From assembly GCA_034716535.1 (NCBI GenBank), contig JAYEJW010000139.1, positions 1-14,877 on the forward strand: DNA of 14,877 nucleotides, read 5' to 3'. Positions 1 to 6,553 of this stretch are shown in pieces (within the stretch, counting starts at the first letter, position 1; each line of letters starts with the position of its first letter). A program made the translations under genes and the position numbers. Under the pieces are notes generated by a model. That model was not told the DNA's origin. It was given only the letters and a program-made list of their open reading frames with translations, and did not search any database. The DNA comes from JAYEJW01 sp034716535. GTDB lineage: Bacteria; Pseudomonadota; Gammaproteobacteria; Chromatiales; Chromatiaceae.

Positions 1-1
1 A

Positions 2-94
2 GCGCCCCAAACGCACCAATGCGGCGTTGCAGTCCTTGGAAAGGGAATAACCATTCCCGGCGGATCGCGCCTTGCCCTGGCGCGTTTGGGACGC
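2..94. repeat. Imperfect inverted repeat with nested hairpins downstream of cls
   Basis: A 13-base arm at 2-14 (gcgccccaaacgc) is matched, with one mismatch, by the reverse complement of 82-94 (gcgtttgggacgc). Inside lies a perfect 6-bp hairpin, 43-48 with 53-58, around a 4-base loop. A competing hairpin pairs 66-71 with 79-84. No T-run follows on either strand, so this is not a textbook terminator. It lies just past the cls stop codon and could end or stabilise the cls transcript. It might instead belong to an element cut off by the window edge. One plus-strand frame is open from base 3 to a TAA at 48-50 and could be the last 15 codons of a gene that begins outside, but nothing identifies it. 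Confidence 0.4.
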
Positions 95-127
95 TCTGAG
101 TTCCATCAAAGCCCCCCTGTCGGAGTA

Positions 128-1591
128 CTAGAGCAGCGGACTCATCAAGCGGAGCGCATTCTCGAGGAAGCGCGCCTTGAGCGATCGCTTACCCCACAAC
201 GCCTGCTCAAGCCGGTCGGAGTCCTCGATGTATGTCTGCTGCAGTGCGCGTAGTTCCCTCGCGAAGTCGCGCTCGTAGACGAAGAGTGCGACCTCGTAGT
301 TGATCCACAGACTGCGCATGTCGAGATTCACCGTTCCGAACATGGACACCGCCCCGTCGACCGTAATCGACTTGGTATGCAGCAACCCGCCCCGGTAGAG
401 CTGGATCTGAACGCCGATATCCAGTAGCTCGTCGTAGTAGGACCGGCTCGCGTACCGGGTGAGGAAGGAGTCGACCTTCTCGGGAACGATCAGGGAAACC
501 TTGACACCCCGGCCCGCCGCTCCGCGCAACGCATAGATCATCGAGTCATCCGGGACCAGATACGGCGTGGTGAGCACCAGTTCATGCTGGGCCGCATTGA
601 TCAGGGCCAGCAGCATCTGCAGCAGACCGTCCCCCGTCTCCCCCGGACCCGATGGAATGACCTGGATGTCCGCAGGGCCGTTAGGCTCCACCAGGTGTAG
701 GCCCGCGCTCGCGATGAGATCGCGCACCGGCTCGCCGGTCTCGAGCACCCAGTCGCCGAGCAGGGTGGCGGCGAGGGGAACCACCACTGCGCCCTCGACA
801 CGGACCATGGCGTCGACCCACTCGCCCACACCCGCTCCCTGCTTGAAGTAACGTGGGTCCACGAGATTCATGCTTCCAGTCCATGCCGCTTCGCCGTCAA
901 TGATGGCGATCTTGCGGTGCAGACGCAGATCGGTGCGACCCACGAAGGTGCGGAAAAGCCCGACCGGCAGGGCGGGGCGCAGGTCAACGCCCGCGTCCCT
1001 GAGTCGCTGCGGCTGCTCACACTTCCACCAGGGCTTGGCGCCCATCGCGTCGATGAGCAGGCGGCAGGCGACACCCCTCTGCGCGGCCCGGATGACGGCG
1101 TCCAGGACTTCGTCCGCCGACCCGCCTTCACTCCAGATGTAGAACTCCATCAGCACGCTCGTCTTCGCCGCATCCACGTCCCGGGCGATGGCGCGGAGCA
1201 TCTCCTGCGTGTCGGAGAACAACCGGAAGTCGCTGCCCCGGACCGTCGCGCTGCCCACGGTCTTCCGACCCAGCCGGTCCATACCCTGAGTGGCCGGCGG
1301 GCGACGTGACCAGTCGACGTCCGTGAGGCCCTCCCGAACAGCCGCAGCCGCGATCTTTCTGTAGTCGGTCCGAAGCCTGCCGATGCGTCTTGTACGCTGG
1401 CGACCGATCCGGCGCTCCCCGATCAGGAGATAGAGGAGAGCACCCGCAAAGGGGAGGACTGCGACGAGGACGAGCCACGCGAGTGCCACACCCGTCGCCG
1501 GCCGCCTCATGATCACACGCACGATGATCAGGATGACGATCAGCATGTGCATGACCGCGACGAGGGACACTGGTTGCAGATTGAAGCTCAT
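128..1591 (-). CDS. cls: Cardiolipin synthase (phospholipase D family, ClsA type)
   Basis: This 487-residue membrane enzyme is predicted to condense two phosphatidylglycerols into cardiolipin plus glycerol. Two hydrophobic segments near the N-terminus (about residues 8-28 and 35-57) are followed by a basic stretch (about 59-79), as in ClsA, which is about 486 residues long. Both phospholipase D HKD motifs are intact: H225-x-K227-x4-D232 (HRKIAIID) and H405-x-K407-x4-D412 (HTKSITVD). Each is followed by the expected Gly/Asn segment (GSMNLVD and GTVNLDMRS). The ATG at 1589-1591 begins just ahead of the first membrane helix, and no strong Shine-Dalgarno sequence precedes it. The gene stands alone on the minus strand, divergent from the acyltransferase remnant and aat, so a shared 88-bp promoter region is likely. 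Family membership is secure; ClsA versus another Cls subtype rests on length and the paired N-terminal helices. Confidence 0.93.
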   Translation of the reverse strand: MSFNLQPVSLVAVMHMLIVILIIVRVIMRRPATGVALAWLVLVAVLPFAGALLYLLIGERRIGRQRTRRIGRLRTDYRKIAAAAVREGLTDVDWSRRPPATQGMDRLGRKTVGSATVRGSDFRLFSDTQEMLRAIARDVDAAKTSVLMEFYIWSEGGSADEVLDAVIRAAQRGVACRLLIDAMGAKPWWKCEQPQRLRDAGVDLRPALPVGLFRTFVGRTDLRLHRKIAIIDGEAAWTGSMNLVDPRYFKQGAGVGEWVDAMVRVEGAVVVPLAATLLGDWVLETGEPVRDLIASAGLHLVEPNGPADIQVIPSGPGETGDGLLQMLLALINAAQHELVLTTPYLVPDDSMIYALRGAAGRGVKVSLIVPEKVDSFLTRYASRSYYDELLDIGVQIQLYRGGLLHTKSITVDGAVSMFGTVNLDMRSLWINYEVALFVYERDFARELRALQQTYIEDSDRLEQALWGKRSLKARFLENALRLMSPLL

Positions 1592-1642
1592 CGCATGCCG
1601 TTTCTAAGTTCAATAACCGTGTCTACCGCGGCTGGTTATGCA

Positions 1643-1648
1643 TACAAT
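1643..1648 (+). promoter_or_regulatory. Possible -10 element upstream of the remnant/aat unit
   Basis: TACAAT at 1643-1648 differs from the sigma70 -10 consensus by one base and lies 32 bp upstream of the ATG at 1680. No convincing -35 hexamer lies 16-18 bp upstream. The 88-bp gap to the divergent cls start must hold promoters for both directions, which is the main reason to note it. Confidence 0.3.
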
Positions 1649-1679
1649 TCCGTTCCCGTAGCCGGAAGATGCCCCACCC

Positions 1680-1910
1680 ATGCTGACCCTGTCCACCCAC
1701 ACTGCCATCGACGACCTGTCGGCCGAGGCCTGGAACCGGCTCGTGGGCGCGGATCCCCCCTTCCTGCGCCACGCGTTCCTCGCCGCCCTCGAGCGCTTCC
1801 TCGGGTTGGAGCGCGAAGGCATGGAAGATTATCTGGCGGAGATGCACACCCACAGCCCCTTCAAGGCGGAATCGCCACCCGCTTCTGGACCCGATGCTTT
1901 TCCTGCTTGA
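1680..1910 (+). pseudogene. Internally deleted DUF482/COG3146 (GNAT-like) acyltransferase gene
   Basis: The 76-codon frame looks like the two ends of a much longer protein joined together. Residues 1-38, including NRLVGADPPFLRHAFLAALE, match the conserved N-terminus of COG3146/DUF482 proteins as I know it. Those are GNAT-like peptidoglycan-bridge or acyltransferase relatives of about 370-400 residues. Residues 39-58, including RFLGLEREGMEDYLAEMHTH and the following SPFK, resemble the same family's extreme C-terminus (a FLxxER...Y...HSPF pattern). The roughly 300 central residues, which would carry the acyl-CoA fold, are absent, and the reading frame is kept across the junction near 1790-1800. 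A purine stretch (ggaag, 1664-1668) precedes the ATG. The stop at 1908-1910 lies 17 bases inside aat, so translating the remnant could still help start aat. No enzyme activity is expected. The alternative is a genuine small protein of unknown role. Confidence 0.6.
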
Positions 1911-2634
1911 CCCCTACGACCCGGACGCGCCCTTTCCCGACGTGGGAATGGCGGAGCGGGAGCCGGACGGCCTGCTCGCGGTCGGAGGGGACCTTAGCGT
2001 CACGCGCTTGGTTAATGCCTACCGACGCGGGATCTTCCCCTGGTTCAGCCATGGAGACCCGATCCTGTGGTGGTCACCGGACCCTCGGACCGCGCTCGTC
2101 CCCAGCAACATCAAGGTTGCGCGCAGCCTTCGCAAGACCCTGCGCAAGCGCCAGTTCGGCGTTACCATGGACCGGGATTTCGACGCCGTCATCGCCGCCT
2201 GCGCCCAGCCGAGGGCCGGTGGAGACGGCACCTGGCTGATACCTGAGATGATTGCGGCGTATCAGCGCCTGCATCGCCAGGGAATCGCTCACTCGGTGGA
2301 GGTCTGGAGCGAGGGAAAGCTCGCCGGGGGGCTCTACGGTATCGCCTTGGGGCGGGTGTTCTTCGGCGAGTCCATGTTCACCCGGATGAACGACGCCTCC
2401 AAGGTGGCACTGGTGCATCTGTGCCGGTCCCTGGACAGTTGGGGCTTCGGCCTGATCGATTGCCAGGTGCTCACCGGGCACCTCATCCGGATGGGTGCGA
2501 AGGAGATCCCCCGCGCGCACTTCGTCCGGCTTCTGGACCGCTGGTGCCCGCTAGCCGGCCGCGAAGAATCCTGGGACGACGGCGAGACCGCGTACCCGGA
2601 GCCCTCGTCGGAACTGGGCGCCGAACGGCGGTGA
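1894..2634 (+). CDS. aat: Leucyl/phenylalanyl-tRNA--protein transferase
   Basis: Aat transfers Leu or Phe from aminoacyl-tRNA to proteins with N-terminal Lys or Arg in the cytoplasm, making a degradation signal read by ClpS. The 246-residue product is about the usual length. It carries the family blocks in order: GGDLS (31-35), GIFPW (46-50), WWSPDPR (59-65), TWLIPEM (113-119), GLYGIALGRVFFGESMF (146-162), DASKVAL (167-173) and LIDCQV (187-192). The ATG at 1894 gives the typical start, a short aliphatic run then DPxDPxxPFP. It has no nearby Shine-Dalgarno sequence and overlaps the end of the upstream remnant, which suggests translational coupling. Its stop overlaps the bpt start in the four bases GTGA (2631-2634), so the two are almost certainly one operon. 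ClpS and ClpA, the downstream machinery, are encoded 1.1 kb away on the other strand. Confidence 0.96.
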   Translation: MLFLLDPYDPDAPFPDVGMAEREPDGLLAVGGDLSVTRLVNAYRRGIFPWFSHGDPILWWSPDPRTALVPSNIKVARSLRKTLRKRQFGVTMDRDFDAVIAACAQPRAGGDGTWLIPEMIAAYQRLHRQGIAHSVEVWSEGKLAGGLYGIALGRVFFGESMFTRMNDASKVALVHLCRSLDSWGFGLIDCQVLTGHLIRMGAKEIPRAHFVRLLDRWCPLAGREESWDDGETAYPEPSSELGAERR

Positions 2635-3404
2635 CAGGTGGCCACAATCTGGACCGGCGGCTGCCCCTGTACATCACGGGCGGACACCCCTGCGCCTACC
2701 TGCCCGGATTGACGGCCCGCACCCTCTTCCTGGATCCCCTGACAATCCTAGACGTCGATGTCTACCAGTTCCTGCTGGACCAGGGCTTTCGCCGCAGCGG
2801 CTCACGGGTTTATCGTCCGCAGTGCGGTACCTGCCAACGCTGCGTGCCCTTACGCATTCCCGTCGCCTCCTTCGCACCAAACCGCTCCCAGCGACGTAAC
2901 CGGAGCCGCAATCTGAGCGACGTCACCCTGGCAGACCGCGCCGCTGCGTTCGATCCTGAGCACTACGCGCTCTACCGCAGTTACGTCCAGAGCCGCCACG
3001 CCGACGGCAGCATGGCCGACGCCTCCCCCGAGAGCTATCGAGACTTTCTCCTCGCCCCCTGGGGTGGCGAAACCCGCTTCCTGGAGCTGCGCATCGACGA
3101 GCGGCTGGTAGCCGTTGCGGCAACCGACGTCCTTCCCCGAGGTCTGTCCGCCGTGTACACCTTTTTCGATCCGGAGATCGCCGGTCGCGCCCCGGGCACC
3201 TATTCGCTTCTGTGCCAAATCGATCAGGCCCGCCGTCGCGGACTCGAGTTTCTCTATCTGGGCTATTGGATCGAAGAATGCCGCAAGATGAGCTACAAAG
3301 ACCGTTTTCGGCCCCTGGAGGCGTGGATCGGCGGACGTTGGCGCCACTTTGCACGTGGCGAGCCAATCGCATGGCGCGGCGCGGCCCCGCAGCGGCCTGT
3401 CTGA
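2631..3404 (+). CDS. bpt: Aspartate/glutamate leucyltransferase (bacterial protein transferase)
   Basis: Bpt adds Leu from leucyl-tRNA to N-terminal Asp or Glu, converting them into ClpS-readable degrons. It is related to eukaryotic Ate1 and is often mislabelled arginyltransferase. The frame is open further upstream, but the GTG at 2631, overlapping the aat stop as GTGA, gives the family's normal N-terminus (LPLYITGGHPCAYLPG) and a 257-residue product, close to the usual 235-255. N-terminal landmarks are C21, ARTLFLDP (29-36), the cysteine cluster C65-x2-C68-x2-C71, and RSQRRNRSRN (85-94). C-terminal landmarks are SAVYTFFDP (173-181), GTYSLL (189-194), LGYWIEECRKMSYKDRFRP (210-228) and a tryptophan-rich tail. 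A separate Shine-Dalgarno sequence is weak, which fits coupling to aat. Family assignment is secure; Leu specificity is inferred from characterised bacterial members. Confidence 0.95.
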   Translation: MTGGHNLDRRLPLYITGGHPCAYLPGLTARTLFLDPLTILDVDVYQFLLDQGFRRSGSRVYRPQCGTCQRCVPLRIPVASFAPNRSQRRNRSRNLSDVTLADRAAAFDPEHYALYRSYVQSRHADGSMADASPESYRDFLLAPWGGETRFLELRIDERLVAVAATDVLPRGLSAVYTFFDPEIAGRAPGTYSLLCQIDQARRRGLEFLYLGYWIEECRKMSYKDRFRPLEAWIGGRWRHFARGEPIAWRGAAPQRPV

Positions 3405-3423
3405 ACGCGTGTCGAGACGGTTA

Positions 3424-3458
3424 CGGCACCGGTGTCGGCAAGATCGCTGTGGTATACT
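3424..3458 (+). promoter_or_regulatory. Extended -10 promoter and overlapping palindrome before infA
   Basis: TGGTATACT at 3450-3458 is an extended -10 (TGn followed by TATACT), 48 bp upstream of the infA ATG. No good -35 is present at the right distance, as is common for extended -10 promoters. The expected -35 position (3430-3435) lies inside a palindrome at 3424-3437, whose 8-bp core CACCGGTG (3427-3434) is perfect. infA can therefore probably be transcribed separately from aat-bpt. A regulator binding the palindrome is possible but unproven. Confidence 0.6.
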
Positions 3459-3505
3459 CTTGCGGTTTTAACGCAGGAGATGCCTTCAGGCAGTACGACC
3501 GATCC

Positions 3506-3724
3506 ATGGCAAAAGAAGACGTAATCCAAATGGAAGGCACGGTGATCGAGACCCTGCCGAACACCATGTTTCGCGTGGAGCTCGAGAACGGTCATAAAGT
3601 GACCGCCCACATCTCCGGCAAGATGCGCAAACACTACATCCGCATCCTGACTGGGGACAAGGTGACCGTCGAGCTTACCCCCTACGACCTGACCAAGGGC
3701 CGTATCACCTACCGCGCGCGCTGA
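3506..3724 (+). CDS. infA: Translation initiation factor IF-1
   Basis: IF-1 is a 72-residue OB-fold protein that binds the 30S A-site with IF-2 and IF-3 during initiation. The frame is open far upstream, but the ATG at 3506 gives the canonical start MAKEDVIQMEG and the standard length of 72. Family landmarks are LPNTMFRVELENGH (18-31), the HISGKMRKHYIRIL stretch (35-48) and the GRITYR terminus. The Shine-Dalgarno match is poor (aggcag, 3488-3493). A better one (caggaga, 3474-3480) abuts an out-of-frame ATG at 3480 that opens a 14-codon frame running into infA. The 101-bp gap after bpt carries an extended -10 promoter, so infA probably has its own transcript as well as read-through from aat-bpt. 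It converges on clpA with 36 bp between the stops. The order aat then infA, facing clpA, is the same as in E. coli. Confidence 0.97.
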   Translation: MAKEDVIQMEGTVIETLPNTMFRVELENGHKVTAHISGKMRKHYIRILTGDKVTVELTPYDLTKGRITYRAR

Positions 3725-3736
3725 TACACCCGACCC

Positions 3737-3762
3737 CCGGAACCAACGAGCCCCTCCGGTTC
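3737..3762. terminator. Weak stem-loop between convergent infA and clpA
   Basis: The 36-bp gap between the two stop codons can pair gaacc (3740-3744) with ggttc (3758-3762), or alternatively ccgga (3737-3741) with tccgg (3755-3759). Both stems are only 5 bp and no T-run follows on either strand, so it may act only weakly or not at all. Confidence 0.25.
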
Positions 3763-6019
3763 ATTGCAGCGCCCGTTCGCCGAAAGCGAAGCAGAGCTTG
3801 TCATCCTCGACGTAGATCCGCACGGACCCGCCGTTGGCCAAAGCGCCGAACAGAAGCTCGTCGGCGAGCGGTTTCTTGATGTGATTCTGGATCACCCGCG
3901 CCATCGGCCTCGCGCCCATCTGGGGATCGTATCCCTTCTCAGCCAACCAGGCGCGGGCATCCGGGTCGATCGTTAGCGCCACCTTCTTGTCCGCGAGCTG
4001 CTGCTCGAGCTCGAAAATAAACTTGTCCACGACGTGGGCGATGGTTTCCCCGGAGAGCGACGCAAACTGTACGACGGCGTCGAGCCGATTGCGGAACTCC
4101 GGCGTGAAGTAGCGCTTGAGGGCCTCGAGCCCGTCGGTGGAGTGATCCTGTTGGGCGAAACCGATGGACCGGCGGCTGGTCTCGTCGGCGCCGGCGTTGG
4201 TGGTCATCACCAGGACCACGTTGCGAAAGTCCGCCTTGCGGCCGTTGTTGTCCGTCAGAGTGCCGTGGTCCATGACCTGAAGCAGCAGGTTGAACACATC
4301 CGGATGGGCCTTCTCGATCTCGTCGAGCAGCAGCACGGCGTGGGGGTGCTTGTTCACCTCCTCGGTCAGCAGACCGCCCTGATCGAAGCCCACGTAACCG
4401 GGGGGCGCGCCGATGAGCCGTGAGACCGTATGCCGCTCCATGTACTCGGACATGTCGAACCGGATCAGCTCCATACTCAGGATGCGTGCGAGTTGGCGCG
4501 TCACCTCGGTCTTGCCGACGCCGGTGGGTCCGGTGAACAGGAAGGAGCCGATGGGCTTCTCCTCCGGACCGAGACCGGATCGGTTCATGCGGATCGCGGC
4601 GGTCAGTGCCTCAATGGCCTCGCCCTGACCGAAAACCACCATCTTCAGGTCGCGGTCCAGATTCTTTAGAGACTCGGTGTCCGAGATCGATACCCGTTTC
4701 GGCGGTATACGCGCAATCTTCGAGACGATGAGTTCCACATCGCCCACATCGATACGCTTCTTGCGCTTCCCCGCGGGTCGCAGCTGGACATTTGCGCCGG
4801 CCTCGTCGATGACGTCGATGGCCTTGTCCGGCAGGTGGCGGTCGTTGATGTACTTGTCGGAGAGCTCCGCGGCGGCACGCAACGCGGGTTGGGTATAGGT
4901 GATGTGGTGGTGCTCCTCGAAGCGCGACTTGAGCCCCTTGAGGATCTCCACCGTCTCTTCGACGCTCGGCTCGTTGATGTCGATCTTCTGGAAGCGGCGC
5001 GCCAACGCCCTGTCCTTCTCGAAGATGCCGCGAAACTCCTGGTAGGTGGTGGAGCCGATGCAACGCAGCTCGCCGGAGGCCAGCACCGGCTTGATCAGGT
5101 TGGACGCGTCCATCACCCCGCCGGAGGCCGAGCCCGCCCCGATGACGGTGTGAATCTCGTCGATGAAGAGCACCGCATGGGGCTGGCGCCGCAGCTGGGC
5201 CAGCACGGCCTTCAGACGCTTCTCGAAGTCGCCCCGGTACTTGGTTCCGGCTACCAAGCCGCCCAGGTCCAGGGCGTAGATGACCGAATCCGCGAGCACA
5301 TCCGGCACCTCGCTGTCCACGATCTTCTTGGCCAGTCCCTCGGCAATGGCCGTCTTGCCGACACCCGCCTCGCCCACCAACAGGGGGTTGTTCTTGCGGC
5401 GCCGGCACAGGATCTGAATCGTTCGCTCCACCTCGCCCCGGCGGCCGATAAGGGGGTCGATGCGCCCTTGCCGTGCCAGCTCGTTGAGGTTCGAGGCAAA
5501 GCTCTCAAGAGGGCTGGCGCCCTCTTTTTCCTCTCGGCGCACCTCTTCTCCCTCGTTGTGGCCCTCCTCATCCTGGTTCTCTCCCGGGACCTTCGAGATG
5601 CCGTGGGAGATGAAGTTGACCACGTCGAGCCGGGTGATGTCCTGTCGTCCCAGCAGATAGACGGCTTGGGAATCCTGCTCACTGAACAGGGCGACCAGCA
5701 CGTTGGCGCCGGTAACCTCCTTCTTCCCCGCCGACTGGACGTGAAACACGGCCCGCTGCAGCACCCGCTGGAAGCCGAGCGTAGGTTGCGTCTCCCGTTC
5801 CTCCGCCGAGGGGATGAGGGGCGTTGTCTCCTCGATGAACGACGCAATGTCCTCGCGCAACCCGTCCGTGTTCGCGCCACAGGCGCGGAGCACCTTCGCT
5901 GCGGCGGGATTGTCTAGCAGCGACAAGAGAAGATGCTCCACGGTCATGTATTCGTGGTGCTTTTCGCGGGCCTGCTTAAATGCCTGATTTAGCGTGAATT
6001 CGAGCTCTTTGCTTAGCAT
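3761..6019 (-). CDS. clpA: ATP-dependent Clp protease ATP-binding subunit ClpA
   Basis: ClpA is the AAA+ hexameric unfoldase that feeds N-degron and other substrates into ClpP. The 752-residue product matches E. coli ClpA (758). It has the N-domain that docks ClpS (about 1-142), then an acidic/basic linker (about 146-168). Module D1 has Walker A GEAGVGKT (216-223) and Walker B VLFIDE (283-288). Module D2 has Walker A GPTGVGKT (497-504) and Walker B VLLLDE (562-567). The ClpP-docking loop reads IGF (619-621), where E. coli ClpA has IGL. The lack of a long middle coiled coil rules out ClpB. The ATG at 6017-6019 follows an AAGG a few bases upstream. It lies downstream of clpS on the same strand, but the gap is 210 bp, far more than in E. 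coli, and contains a stem-loop. clpP is not in the window. Confidence 0.98.
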   Translation of the reverse strand: MLSKELEFTLNQAFKQAREKHHEYMTVEHLLLSLLDNPAAAKVLRACGANTDGLREDIASFIEETTPLIPSAEERETQPTLGFQRVLQRAVFHVQSAGKKEVTGANVLVALFSEQDSQAVYLLGRQDITRLDVVNFISHGISKVPGENQDEEGHNEGEEVRREEKEGASPLESFASNLNELARQGRIDPLIGRRGEVERTIQILCRRRKNNPLLVGEAGVGKTAIAEGLAKKIVDSEVPDVLADSVIYALDLGGLVAGTKYRGDFEKRLKAVLAQLRRQPHAVLFIDEIHTVIGAGSASGGVMDASNLIKPVLASGELRCIGSTTYQEFRGIFEKDRALARRFQKIDINEPSVEETVEILKGLKSRFEEHHHITYTQPALRAAAELSDKYINDRHLPDKAIDVIDEAGANVQLRPAGKRKKRIDVGDVELIVSKIARIPPKRVSISDTESLKNLDRDLKMVVFGQGEAIEALTAAIRMNRSGLGPEEKPIGSFLFTGPTGVGKTEVTRQLARILSMELIRFDMSEYMERHTVSRLIGAPPGYVGFDQGGLLTEEVNKHPHAVLLLDEIEKAHPDVFNLLLQVMDHGTLTDNNGRKADFRNVVLVMTTNAGADETSRRSIGFAQQDHSTDGLEALKRYFTPEFRNRLDAVVQFASLSGETIAHVVDKFIFELEQQLADKKVALTIDPDARAWLAEKGYDPQMGARPMARVIQNHIKKPLADELLFGALANGGSVRIYVEDDKLCFAFGERALQ

Positions 6020-6085
6020 AGCCTTATCGATCCGGGAGAACGAAACACACGGAAAACGTTGATCGGCTCAGCGGTTCCGGGGGTA

Positions 6086-6115
6086 CAGGACCGACTGCCG
6101 TGGCCCGCGGTCCTG
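6086..6115. repeat. 8-bp perfect stem-loop in the clpS-clpA gap
   Basis: caggaccg (6086-6093) and cggtcctg (6108-6115) are exact inverted copies around a 14-base spacer. On the clpA-sense strand the T-rich stretch precedes rather than follows the stem, so it is not a standard terminator. In a clpS-clpA transcript it would sit in the leader of clpA. A role in processing, in differential expression of the two genes, or as a DNA-binding site is possible. The remainder of the 6020-6229 gap shows no convincing gene or promoter. Confidence 0.5.
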
Positions 6116-6229
6116 AGGCGCTGAAAAAGAAGGACTCCGAAGACGACCTTGTCGGATTCCGTTGCCAAGCAGCTCCGAAGAATGACCTGCTCGGCACCCC
6201 GAAGAGCCGGGTTCCAGAGGTGGTCATGC

Positions 6230-6553
6230 TCACGCCTCCTCCATGGTACACATTAGCGGATGTTGATGGCTTCGGGAGTAGTCGTTGACCTGAGACACCT
6301 TGGTCTCGGCAATGTCCCTCGTGTAGACACCGCAGACTCCCACTCCGCGCGTATGCACATGCAGCATAATCTGCGTCGCCTTCTCCCGGTTCATGCGGAA
6401 GAATGTCTCGAGAACCTGCACCACGAACTCCATCGGCGTGTAGTCGTCGTTGAGCAGGAGAACCTTGAACAGGGGCGGCTTCTTGAGCGCAGGCTTCGCT
6501 TCCTGTACCGATAGCCCCGCTTCTCGCTCCTCGTTCGGGTTCTGCCCACTCAT
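6230..6553 (-). CDS. clpS: ATP-dependent Clp protease adaptor ClpS
   Basis: ClpS recognises N-terminal Leu, Phe, Tyr or Trp and delivers such proteins to ClpA, the destination of products made by Aat and Bpt. The 107-residue product has a flexible N-terminal tail (about 1-25, rich in Glu, Lys and Pro) that the family uses to engage ClpA. The core includes the degron-pocket residues N35, D36, D37 and M41 (NDDYTPMEF), H67 (LHVHTRG), and the ClpA-contact segment IAETK (81-85). It ends HPLMCTMEEA, like E. coli ClpS. The ATG at 6551-6553 is preceded by a modest GAAG. It is transcribed toward clpA and is divergent from cspD, the same arrangement as in E. coli. Confidence 0.97.
   Translation of the reverse strand: MSGQNPNEEREAGLSVQEAKPALKKPPLFKVLLLNDDYTPMEFVVQVLETFFRMNREKATQIMLHVHTRGVGVCGVYTRDIAETKVSQVNDYSRSHQHPLMCTMEEA

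Noticed and set aside
1547..2239. 230-codon plus-strand frame spanning the cls start, the remnant and aat
   Set aside because: It crosses three unrelated features in another frame and is rich in Arg/Pro/Ser, typical of spurious GC-rich frames.
3725..3760. A tRNA gene beside infA, as serW is in E. coli
   Set aside because: The gap is only 36 bp and holds no cloverleaf or T-loop sequence.
4835..5917. 360-codon plus-strand frame within clpA
   Set aside because: It is antisense to the conserved ClpA D1 and N-domain region, with no recognisable domain; a shadow of GC-rich coding sequence.
6024..6251. 75-codon minus-strand frame in the clpS-clpA gap
   Set aside because: It overlaps the clpS end, has no recognisable motif and has no ribosome site that I can see; treated as intergenic.
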